Notes under the pieces: model-generated
What the model was told of the DNA's origin: nothing
Database searches by the model: none
The model's input: only the letters and a program-made list of their open reading frames with translations
NCBI GenBank assembly: GCA_011049745.1
Contig: DRHE01000316.1
Location: forward strand, 1-5,967
Length of the DNA: 5,967 nt
Direction of reading: 5' to 3'
Source: Spirochaetales bacterium
GTDB taxonomy: Bacteria; Spirochaetota; Spirochaetia; SZUA-6; DRHE01
Program-made: the position numbers and the translations under genes
Shown here: positions 1-5,967 of the stretch, one piece after another
Position numbering within the stretch: position 1 is the stretch's first letter
Layout of the letters: each line of letters begins with the position of its first letter

Positions 1-141
1 ATCGATGAAGTCCGGGATCGGTTCTATGGCCGGGAATCTAGTTCATTCATCGGGCGGGTAATTAAGAGCCTGTCTTCGTATTTCTTTTTTATCCGGGATC
101 TGACGGCCTCGGTGATCAGTAAAATTGAAAAAGGCTCTTAA
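1..141 (+). other. Fold-back copy carrying the likely true 3' continuation of the giant gene
   Basis: Frame 1 on the plus strand is open from the window edge to a TAA at 139-141. It first repeats residues 1705-1728 of the giant protein, because it is the other arm of the inverted repeat. It then continues through the loop as SSYFFFIRDLTASVIS and KIEK, where the minus strand gives only FQFY and a stop. The loop codons favour G or C at third positions (CGG GAT CTG ACG GCC TCG GTG ATC), and the hydrophobic-then-RDL pattern suits the end of this kind of phage protein. The final GS and stop come from reading into the second arm and are not genuine. The real gene probably continues past Lys at 130-132 into sequence absent here. 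Confidence 0.65.
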
Positions 142-202
142 TTACCCGCCCGATGAATGAACTAGATTCCCGGCCATAGAACCGATCCCGGACTTCATCG
201 AT
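1..202. repeat. Perfect 71-bp inverted repeat with 60-base loop at the window edge (probable fold-back chimera)
   Basis: Bases 1-71 are the exact reverse complement of 132-202, with bases 72-131 between them. The left arm reaches the first base of the window, so the true arm may be longer. Both arms encode the same stretch of the giant protein (IDEVRDRFYGRESSSF and onward), which is not expected of a regulatory hairpin or terminator. A fold-back during amplification, library preparation or assembly explains it most simply. A real invertible segment or hairpin end is possible but less likely. Confidence 0.9.
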
Positions 203-3200
203 TCCGATGATTGCCAGGGTGTTGACCACCATAACATAAAACAACGCCCTCCCTAATTTCGCATTGGCTTCAGGGTCTTTAGTTCGTTTCGCTTCCCGGT
301 ATGATCGGCGGATCAGGTTCAAGAATTGGTTTGTCGCGGCACCGAACATGGTGAAAAGTTTCTCGGTCGGAGTGCCCCGGCTCAATGGCGCTCGATGCTC
401 GACTGAAAACATGGGTTGTGTCCGTTCAGTCACAAAGTCGGCAAATTTATAAGCGAGCTGCATCTTTTCACCGGGAGATAGTTTCACAATATCAGCGTTA
501 TCAATATCAAGGGCCTGTTTCACTTCCCTGGACAACTTCCCCGCTTCGATCTCATCCAATACCTGGAGTACCGCGCCCTGCATTCCGGGATTGACGGCCT
601 GCTCATCAAGGAACTTAATGCCGCCCATGACTCGCTCTCTTAATGGCTTCTTGCCTCCGAATACACGTTTTTCACTCGTTGCCTTTGCTACATCCGCCAC
701 ATCCCGAGAGAAGCCCGCCTCGATGCGCTCAAGATATTCCGGGCTATACATCTTATGTCGCGCCTTTATTTCTCCAGGGTGAAAGACGTAATCGATTATG
801 CCCTGCATGACATATTGAGGTTTCACGAAAACACCGTACAAGGGCATGGATGCCACTTGTTTCAGCATTACGAAAGGATTAAGGCCCAGCATTGCGGTTG
901 CAATCATATTCTTTGATTTCATAAGCAGCTCTTCAACCGTACTGTAGGTATGCCAATCCCCCGCGATATCCCTCAAGGCCTGCTCGATCTCCCGCCATGT
1001 AATCTCACCATATCGGTTAGTCAATTCAAAGCGAAAGTCGGGGTTGTAAAGAAGCCGCGAAGCATTGCTCAACGGGATCTCAAGGCCGATATATGCGGCG
1101 GACCTCATCACACTTTTATTAACGTCATAGGTTAATCCGTTCAGGTAAATCGGTTTCTTGCTTCGCAGGCGTTCCTTGAGCATGCCCTTCGATAACCCCA
1201 CCCGGACCCACTTCCCCTTGAACATTTCAAGGGCCTCCTCTTTCTCGAAGTCCACACCCCGCTTGATCGGCATCACTTCTTTAGGATAATAGTTGTCTTC
1301 TTTCGTCATCTCGAAGTTATTCTTTTCGACAAAGACTTTATTGAGTTTGGCCGCCTGCTCTGCGAATATCCGTGATACATGATCACCGGCAAAGGCCAAC
1401 TCTTCAGGTGTTAGGCTTTCAAGAATGGCGTTGAATTCATCAACATCGATTTTATAAACCTTGTTCGGTTCCTTGCTATGCTTTATCCCGAAGCCCCCCA
1501 TTATTATGGCGCGATAATTATCACCATTAAGAGAATGCCTGTATAAGGCCATCCTTTGATTACGACTCAACTCATACCGCCCCACAATCACAGTTTCATT
1601 GAGCCAGGCATCGATATCGGCAATCTTCTTGCCCTTACCGAAAAGCCCGCTATCTTCAAGGCCCTTCTGGAATTGTTTGAAAACATCCTGCCTGTATTTC
1701 AACTGCGCCAGGATTCCCTCCTTCACGCCCTGGAAAAGGATCTTGTCCATTGTGCTGTTAAGGCCGGCCAAGGATTCGATAATCAGATCATAATGATCAT
1801 GCCGTATACCAAAGGTTTCCTTGATCAGCCTTGCAGTCCTTTGGGCAGGAGTCTCGGCTTGAAACTTGACTATATCTTGACGCACCTCTTTAATGGGCTT
1901 CATCTCAATAATAGCATCCGCCACGGCCCTGGCAGTGCTTTTCTTTTCGCGGCCCACCTTGATCTCTTTTTTCAGTTTGTCCAAGTGGACATGGTGCATA
2001 ACAGCGTCAAATATATCTTTCATTTCTTCAAAGGTCATATCATTCAGGTGGGTTTTTTCAAGACGATCCAGAGACTTGATCATCTTTTCAGTAACATTCG
2101 ATTCAGGGTTTTTCTCCATGAACTCGCGCATCTTTTCAAGGCGAAGTGTCGCAGGCTTAGACAATCTCACCAAGTCTATCGCGGCCAATAGATTTCGGAC
2201 CGGTGCCGCTTGAACCGGGTCCATCTTGGCAGTATCAACCTTTCTGAGCTTGAGGACCATCTTTTGGAATTCTTTCCTTTGGTCCGATCTGGTTTTAACT
2301 TCCGCCTTCAGGAGCTTGATTCTCATTCTCTCATTGACTAAGGCTTCCTTTCTCCCCTCCGCGAATGCTTTCCGAGCCGCCGCCGCCGCTTTCTGCATGG
2401 AAGCCTTGAGCGCCACATCTTCCCGGACTAAATTACTCAGGGTGATTTGACCGCTTATTTCCCGGACTCTCTTTTTAACACCCTTCAGAGGCTTCACCCT
2501 CAATGCCTTGCGAACCGAGCGCAAGTGATCACGGGTTGCCTTCATGCGTACACCCTTGCCCATCAGTTCAGTGATAGCCGCATCGATAGTGGCCTCCGCC
2601 TTTTCGTACAGGGCCGAATCGTACTTATCGATATCCTCCAGGAACATCCTTTGGGATTCTTCCAGGGCGGTCAGGAATATTGCCTCTTGCTGTGTGCCTA
2701 GCTTCTCACCTTTAAGCCCTTTCTGCAGGGCGTTCATGACCATTTTCTTAGTCCAGTTTTTCCCCTTCATCCAATCAGGGAACGAGGCATTGAATCCGAT
2801 TATCTCACTTCCGTACTGTGCATAATATGGGTCAAGGAAGCTCTTGAAACTGCGCTCCCCAGCCTCGACAATACCGATCAGGGTTTCCATATACCCGGTT
2901 ACATGCTCCTTGAAATCGAATGATACGGGCTCCTCGGCTATGGGTAGGATCTCGGAGGTGGGGATGTCGGGGGGGAGGTCAACAGTTTCCCTTGGTTTAG
3001 GACTATAAGAATAAAAGGGCTTGCCATTTAGCGGATCAGACCCTATCTGCTTAAAACCATTACGCTCATAAAATTTATTAAGACTGCTTTGTTTGCCTTC
3101 TGTTGTAAACGCTGTAAGAAAGATAGGCTTTCCAGTCTCATCTGAATAGTTTTTCAACTCTTCAAGCACTTTGCTGCCTATCCCGCTGGATTGCAACTTT

Positions 3201-5314
3201 TCGGGGACTTTCATTCCCGCCAATCGTATTCTATTCCCAGAATCCTCCAGCTTAATCACAATATCGTATTTATTGCTTAGATGCTCTGCAAGTTCTAGCG
3301 TAGTTTCCGGCTCCCCTGCTATGGGGAGGATTTCGTCGGAGGGGATGTCGGGGAGGAGATCAACGGAGGGCTGGGCTTCTTTTGTGCTAATATTTTCTAA
3401 CGGAACCCATTTTTCGCCTGTCCATGCTTCTATGTCTTTAGCGTTAATCGTTTGTTTGCTTTTTACAGATGGAGTGTCATCAGTAAACGCAGGATCTTTT
3501 ATCCATCTCCCTTTTTTTGGAAATCGCAATAATGCCCACCCAGATGGAATATCCGTTACAACATCCCTTTCCACTGCATTTAGAAAAAATTGTTCATTCG
3601 TAAATTTAAAAGCGTATACTCCATCGGATTTCCCAGATCGGCCCAGATTTCCCCTTTTTTTGGGGCTGAGCCCCTCCTTTTTAATGCCCTCTATCCGATC
3701 AATGGGGGTGTAATGATAAAGATCCTTCCCTTCTGGAAAAGAATGTGGCTTATATGCTTGCATTAATTTTGGGGTTGTCACTATTATAGTAGAAACCTCT
3801 CTTTTTAATTCTCCTGCAGCGGGTGTCCACCCATTTTTATCAGCGGTTTCTTTACTTGTCCACAACCTCACGCCCTGTTGGTCCAAAAACCAACCAAATT
3901 TTTCCGCCCCACCCTCCGGCTCTCCCCCCACAATCCTTTGTTCCTCAATCTCAAAGAAGAGATCGATTTCTTCATCGGTCGGGATGTCAGGGGCTATCAC
4001 ATCAGGGTCTGAGAGTGCCTTATCCGCCCAGGGCTCGCCTTTGAATGGAAGCAGGGCCTCACGTTCAATCGGAAGTCCAGCCTCAACATGGGCCTTCACA
4101 GCGCCCCTGGTGGCATCTTTCTCGATGGTTTTGAGGGAGGCTTCCAGGTCAATGGGTGTTTCGCCTTCAGGGGGTTTTTTGGTGGTAATCTCTTTTGTGC
4201 TGGGTATTCTCCATCCTGTTTCTTCATCAAAAAAGAGTCTTTTTGCTTCCTCGTGGGATTTCCTCAACATTTCCGCTTGTTTTCCGCTTTCATCTAATTG
4301 TCTCTTTGCATCTTTTAGCGTATCACTTGTTGTTAATTCTATCTCAACACCCATAAAAGACTCTTTGGCTTCCTCTCCCCTTGACTTAACTGCCGACAGC
4401 GCGTCATTATATTCTACCATGGCGTTTCTTTTTATATTCGCAATCCACTGGCTGACCTCTTTATCTGTCATGCCAAAGGTCGGATGTTTTTCCCCTATTA
4501 ACTCACCTCTGTGTGCTGCATCAAATTCTTTAATTATTCTATTTCTCTCTGTGGGAATTTGGCTTATTGTGGCCTTCTTTGGCTTTGCTATGCGTAGCCT
4601 CCGGGCCTGGATAGCCTTCTCTTTTAGCACCTCGATGCCCAAACCTTGAGCATGGCGAATGATCCGGGCTTCTGAAGCCTCCGGGTTGCGTTCCACGAAT
4701 TCGTGCAGCCTCTGGACTGTCAGGCCCCTTTCCCGGATTGTCATACGTCGCCACAGAGTTGAGGCCTGAACCTTGCCCAATGCCCGCGCCCCGATGCCTC
4801 GAAGCGCCAGGAAGGCAGGGGCCCCGGCAATCAAGGCATGAACCCCGGCGGCCAGTAAGGGCGAATTCGTTGCCTCAAGGGTTTTATTCCCCGCTGCGCC
4901 TCCTATTTGATCCAGCTTGATGAATGGATAAAAAGCCCGCTCCGAGAGCTCCTTGCCCCTCTCCGAGATAGGCCTGAAGATTAGCCAATCCTGCATAGCT
5001 TCAACCACTTTCGCGCTGGCATCCTCATAAAAGAAATTGGCCGGCATGGAGATGAACCCCGCCAGGCCGGAGATCGGCAGGCCGTAAATGGTCGTGATCA
5101 CCGTGGCGGCGGTCTCGGCTACCGGGTAAACCGAGCCTATTTCTTGAGATAGCTTCCAGGATTCATTAATCAACTCTTTGCCGAATGATGCCCGCTCTTC
5201 TTGTTCCTCGACAGGTATGGCAGGCCGCGGCTCGGCATCAGGGATCCCCACAAGATTCACCTCGACATTCTTGACGGGCTCGGCATCAGGGATCTGTGAT
5301 AAATCGACAGGCAT
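116..5314 (-). CDS. Giant phage large polyvalent protein, probably virion-delivered, with embedded ART-like and GNAT domains
   Basis: One uninterrupted frame of 1732 codons starts at an ATG overlapping the upstream stop. Visible layout by residue: proline-rich tail with two IPDAEP motifs (8-29); hydrophobic stretches near 66-95 and 152-180; charged helical segment (about 248-370); ART-like domain (531-640); GNAT domain (672-775); long helical body from 797, with a charged coiled-coil-like stretch near 965-1030; conserved-looking phage region with NYYPKE (1341-1346), LGLNPFVMLKQ (1476-1486) and TQPMF (1632-1636); membrane-like helix (1690-1704). Length, hydrophobic segments and embedded enzyme domains fit phage polyvalent or DNA-ejection proteins that travel in the virion and enter the host; that role is inferred from family resemblance. 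No peptidase or lysozyme domain was recognised. The last four residues (FQFY) lie in a suspected fold-back artefact, so the real C-terminus is probably different and longer. Coding call very sure; class fairly sure; function uncertain. Confidence 0.9.
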   Translation of the reverse strand: MPVDLSQIPDAEPVKNVEVNLVGIPDAEPRPAIPVEEQEERASFGKELINESWKLSQEIGSVYPVAETAATVITTIYGLPISGLAGFISMPANFFYEDASAKVVEAMQDWLIFRPISERGKELSERAFYPFIKLDQIGGAAGNKTLEATNSPLLAAGVHALIAGAPAFLALRGIGARALGKVQASTLWRRMTIRERGLTVQRLHEFVERNPEASEARIIRHAQGLGIEVLKEKAIQARRLRIAKPKKATISQIPTERNRIIKEFDAAHRGELIGEKHPTFGMTDKEVSQWIANIKRNAMVEYNDALSAVKSRGEEAKESFMGVEIELTTSDTLKDAKRQLDESGKQAEMLRKSHEEAKRLFFDEETGWRIPSTKEITTKKPPEGETPIDLEASLKTIEKDATRGAVKAHVEAGLPIEREALLPFKGEPWADKALSDPDVIAPDIPTDEEIDLFFEIEEQRIVGGEPEGGAEKFGWFLDQQGVRLWTSKETADKNGWTPAAGELKREVSTIIVTTPKLMQAYKPHSFPEGKDLYHYTPIDRIEGIKKEGLSPKKRGNLGRSGKSDGVYAFKFTNEQFFLNAVERDVVTDIPSGWALLRFPKKGRWIKDPAFTDDTPSVKSKQTINAKDIEAWTGEKWVPLENISTKEAQPSVDLLPDIPSDEILPIAGEPETTLELAEHLSNKYDIVIKLEDSGNRIRLAGMKVPEKLQSSGIGSKVLEELKNYSDETGKPIFLTAFTTEGKQSSLNKFYERNGFKQIGSDPLNGKPFYSYSPKPRETVDLPPDIPTSEILPIAEEPVSFDFKEHVTGYMETLIGIVEAGERSFKSFLDPYYAQYGSEIIGFNASFPDWMKGKNWTKKMVMNALQKGLKGEKLGTQQEAIFLTALEESQRMFLEDIDKYDSALYEKAEATIDAAITELMGKGVRMKATRDHLRSVRKALRVKPLKGVKKRVREISGQITLSNLVREDVALKASMQKAAAAARKAFAEGRKEALVNERMRIKLLKAEVKTRSDQRKEFQKMVLKLRKVDTAKMDPVQAAPVRNLLAAIDLVRLSKPATLRLEKMREFMEKNPESNVTEKMIKSLDRLEKTHLNDMTFEEMKDIFDAVMHHVHLDKLKKEIKVGREKKSTARAVADAIIEMKPIKEVRQDIVKFQAETPAQRTARLIKETFGIRHDHYDLIIESLAGLNSTMDKILFQGVKEGILAQLKYRQDVFKQFQKGLEDSGLFGKGKKIADIDAWLNETVIVGRYELSRNQRMALYRHSLNGDNYRAIIMGGFGIKHSKEPNKVYKIDVDEFNAILESLTPEELAFAGDHVSRIFAEQAAKLNKVFVEKNNFEMTKEDNYYPKEVMPIKRGVDFEKEEALEMFKGKWVRVGLSKGMLKERLRSKKPIYLNGLTYDVNKSVMRSAAYIGLEIPLSNASRLLYNPDFRFELTNRYGEITWREIEQALRDIAGDWHTYSTVEELLMKSKNMIATAMLGLNPFVMLKQVASMPLYGVFVKPQYVMQGIIDYVFHPGEIKARHKMYSPEYLERIEAGFSRDVADVAKATSEKRVFGGKKPLRERVMGGIKFLDEQAVNPGMQGAVLQVLDEIEAGKLSREVKQALDIDNADIVKLSPGEKMQLAYKFADFVTERTQPMFSVEHRAPLSRGTPTEKLFTMFGAATNQFLNLIRRSYREAKRTKDPEANAKLGRALFYVMVVNTLAIIGIDEVRDRFYGRESSSFIGRVIKSLFQFY
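203..1327 (-). other. C-terminal region of the giant protein resembling phage large-polyvalent-protein/ejection-protein domains
   Basis: Residues about 1330-1704 look like the conserved end of the scaffold. In order they show EDNYYPKE, the hydrophobic MIATAMLGLNPFVMLKQVAS, the stretch TERTQPMFSVEHRAPLSRG, an amphipathic helix with FGAATNQFLNLIRRSY, and a membrane-like helix LFYVMVVNTLAIIGI. This order is what I associate with the C-terminal domains of very long phage proteins, but I cannot name the exact Pfam LPD family without a profile search. No catalytic site is evident. The amphipathic and hydrophobic helices would suit a protein that crosses or lines the host envelope during DNA ejection, which is inference. 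Confidence 0.5.
2927..2983 (-). repeat. Internal linker copy 5, between GNAT and the C-terminal body
   Basis: Residues 778-796 read VDLPPDIPTSEILPIAEEP, the partner of the 82%-identical copy at 3308-3364. The two are 381 bases apart, a whole number of codons, and bracket the GNAT domain. Recombination between them would delete the domain without shifting the frame. Confidence 0.85.
2990..3301 (-). other. GNAT acetyltransferase domain within the giant protein
   Basis: Residues about 672-775 carry the GNAT signatures in order. A strand (IRLAGMKVP) leads into motif A, with the acetyl-CoA pyrophosphate loop QSSGIG (708-713, fitting [QR]xxGx[GA]) and its following helix SKVLEELKNYSDETG. Next come the strand KPIFLTAF and the motif B element LNKFYERNGFKQIG (745-758), including the typical FYxxxGF. 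GNAT enzymes move an acetyl group from acetyl-CoA to an amine on a protein, antibiotic or metabolite; the substrate here is unknown. GNAT modules are an established component of phage polyvalent proteins. All core motifs appear intact, so activity is plausible. The coding DNA is AT-rich (about one third G+C near 3061-3120) and flanked on both sides by linker repeats, which suggests insertion as a cassette. Confidence 0.85.
3308..3364 (-). repeat. Internal linker copy 4, between the ART-like and GNAT modules
   Basis: Residues 651-669 read VDLLPDIPSDEILPIAGEP. This copy matches the one at 2927-2983 at 15 of 19 residues and 47 of 57 bases (82%), with no gaps and in the same frame. It lies between the end of the ART-like domain and the start of the GNAT domain. 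Confidence 0.85.
3395..3724 (-). other. ART-like (ADP-ribosyltransferase fold) domain within the giant protein
   Basis: Residues about 531-640 read as an ADP-ribosyltransferase-like or KptA-like module. There is an opening strand LYHYTP with a candidate NAD-contacting His534, then IEGIKKEGLSP (the usual 'sI...GL.p' element), then DGVYAFKF with a candidate Tyr567, then WALLRFPKKGRW, and finally INAKDIEAW with Glu629 as a possible third catalytic residue before a closing KWVPL strand. Known members of this fold transfer ADP-ribose from NAD to proteins or nucleic acids, or remove a 2'-phosphate from RNA. In phage polyvalent proteins they are thought to modify host targets after injection. Residues 473-525, just upstream, may belong to the same module. 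The assignment rests on motif order by eye. Which activity it has, or whether it is active, cannot be told. Confidence 0.5.
3965..4000 (-). repeat. Internal linker copy 3 (VIAPDIPTDEEI), before the ART-like module
   Basis: Residues 439-450 carry PDIPTDEEI, matching the PDIP[ST]xE core of the two linkers downstream. At DNA level the match to the other copies is short (gatgtc followed by G-rich sequence). It separates the AT-rich helical segment from the ART-like module. Confidence 0.65.
4544..4573 (-). repeat. Degenerate linker copy (ATISQIPTER)
   Basis: Residues 248-257 contain SQIPTE, close to SQIPDAE at the N-terminus and to IPTDEE and IPTSEI in the internal linkers. It sits at the start of a more AT-rich helical segment, the same kind of position as the better copies. 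The match is short, so this could be chance. Confidence 0.35.
5228..5308 (-). repeat. Two N-terminal copies of the IPDAEP linker motif
   Basis: Residues 3-13 (VDLSQIPDAEP) and 19-29 (VNLVGIPDAEP) repeat with a period of 16 residues. At DNA level the 18-mer ggctcggcatcagggatc occurs identically at 5229-5246 and 5277-5294, 48 bases apart. They open the giant protein and resemble the linkers found between its internal domains, so they probably form a flexible N-terminal tail. Confidence 0.8.
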
Positions 5315-5967
5315 TATTCTAATTGCTCCATCACACTCTTGATAGTGGCCTCAGTCACGGCCTTATTGTTTTTAGTCAGTATGTCAATGGCCCTTTGGCG
5401 CTTCCCATCAATCACCGGGAGACGCACCGGAGGAACCGTGGCAGGCTTCGAGGTTTCGGGAAATACGCCCGAGGAAGGGAAAGAAAGAATCCCCAGCCTG
5501 AACCAGATATCCTGGACCATGTTCCAGAAATTTCCTTTCTGATCATCGATGGTTATCTGCTGCACATATTCCATGATTTCCTTATCGCCCCACTCGGGAT
5601 GCTGCGCCACCTGTATCTCAACGGCGCTCACATAATTATTATGTTTCGTATGTGCCGCGAGTAATTCATCATCATCCTTGATGTCTCCGAACATCCCGAG
5701 GTCGCGCATCTTCCCGAGGGCCTTGACTGCTCTTTGCAAGGCAAGATTCTTTTCCTCTTTCCCCGGCTTCATTCTATCTTCCCAGAGCTTCGACAATTCA
5801 GACACATTTGTAGTTGAGAGCCCTTCACCATGATCGGCCCAAATCTCATCAAGGTCTTTTATGCTCTCAGGGTCAAGGTAGATTCTTTCTTTCCATGCAC
5901 CATAAAGAGTCTCGTTTGTTTCATCATATTGGCTTTTTGCATCCTTCAACTCCGCAGCGGCCTTATC
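5314..5967 (-). CDS. C-terminal part of a phage virion-associated protein (5' end outside window)
   Basis: The frame is open from the window edge (it begins DKAAAELKDAK) to a TAA, giving 217 visible residues. A TTG six codons in could be read as a start, but the frame continues upstream of it and no start is needed there, so I treat the gene as truncated by the window. The fragment is hydrophilic, acidic and mostly helical. It has an aromatic patch (FWNMVQDIWFRLG, visible residues 147-159), then a proline-rich linker (FPETSKPATVPPVRLP, 169-184), then a small terminal helical unit (RQRAIDILTKNNKAVTEATI, 190-209). Short C-terminal units of this 'AI..L..N...VTEA.I' type occur in phage structural proteins, in my recollection, but I do not recognise the specific family. 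The stop overlaps the next start by one base, so the two products are probably co-expressed and may act in the same particle. Function is inferred from this context only. Confidence 0.8.
   Translation of the reverse strand, partial: DKAAAELKDAKSQYDETNETLYGAWKERIYLDPESIKDLDEIWADHGEGLSTTNVSELSKLWEDRMKPGKEEKNLALQRAVKALGKMRDLGMFGDIKDDDELLAAHTKHNNYVSAVEIQVAQHPEWGDKEIMEYVQQITIDDQKGNFWNMVQDIWFRLGILSFPSSGVFPETSKPATVPPVRLPVIDGKRQRAIDILTKNNKAVTEATIKSVMEQLE
5326..5329 (-). promoter_or_regulatory. Shine-Dalgarno-like GGAG and TAATG coupling for the giant gene
   Basis: On the minus strand GGAG lies 11 bases before the ATG at 5314-5312, inside the last codons of the upstream gene. The spacing is a little long. 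The upstream TAA and this ATG share one base (TAATG), so terminating ribosomes could restart directly. The overlap supports choosing this start and suggests linked expression of the two proteins. Confidence 0.5.

Noticed and set aside
1..202. A real telomere-like hairpin end, an invertible phase-variation switch, or a terminator.
   Set aside because: The arms are protein-coding and identical to the gene's own 3' end, the loop is not palindromic, and no recombinase or resolvase gene or U-tract context is visible. Inversion would give two C-termini, but one arm also stops exactly at the window edge, which fits a chimera better.
1556..2191. Open frame of 211 codons on the plus strand.
   Set aside because: It lies entirely opposite the coding body of the giant gene, has no recognisable domain, and overlaps another open plus-strand frame; it is an antisense shadow.
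3171..3713. Open frame of 180 codons on the plus strand.
   Set aside because: It is antisense to the ART-like and GNAT domains, whose motifs are clear on the minus strand.
3984..4649. Open frame of 221 codons on the plus strand, with a hydrophobic, serine-rich translation.
   Set aside because: The hydrophobic, serine-rich character is what the complement of a lysine- and glutamate-rich helical segment gives. No domain or convincing ribosome binding site was seen.
5323..5664. Open frames on the plus strand opposite the upstream gene.
   Set aside because: They are antisense to a coherent minus-strand protein and have no recognisable content.
5932..5949. TTG near 5949 as the true start of the upstream gene.
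   Set aside because: The frame stays open to the window edge with the same helical, charged composition, so the gene most likely begins outside the window.

Overview
The window looks like part of the virion-protein region of a tailed dsDNA bacteriophage or prophage, probably podovirus-like and probably from a metagenomic or otherwise fragmentary assembly. Everything real reads on the minus strand. The host cannot be named from the sequence. Base composition is mixed: sampled 60-base lines range from about one third to over 60% G+C.

Layout in transcription order (right to left): (1) 5967-5314, the C-terminal 217 codons of a soluble, acidic protein that runs off the right edge, probably a virion-associated protein. 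(2) 5314-116, one giant gene of 1732 codons, coupled to the first by a TAATG stop/start overlap. It looks like a phage 'large polyvalent protein', the class of very long multi-domain proteins thought to be packaged in the virion and delivered with the DNA. (3) 202-1, a perfect 71-bp inverted repeat around a 60-base loop, which makes the left edge fold back on itself.

The giant protein is modular. In order it has an N-terminal tail with two IPDAEP motifs, two hydrophobic stretches, a helical AT-rich segment, an ADP-ribosyltransferase-like domain (about residues 531-640), a GNAT acetyltransferase domain (about 672-775) and a helical body of about 930 residues ending in a conserved phage region and a membrane-like helix. 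Copies of a short linker of the type V-D-L-x-P-D-I-P-[ST]-x-E-I separate these modules; the two best copies are 82% identical as DNA. The ART-like and GNAT segments are also more AT-rich than the ends of the gene, so they look like cargo inserted into a virion-protein scaffold.

The main caution is at the left end. The annotated C-terminus (last four residues, FQFY) is probably false. The plus strand at 1-132 repeats the same coding sequence and then continues with a more convincing protein ending, which fits a fold-back chimera in which the contig turned around on itself. The real gene is therefore probably longer than shown and incomplete in this window. No tRNA, CRISPR array, insertion sequence, promoter or terminator is supported.
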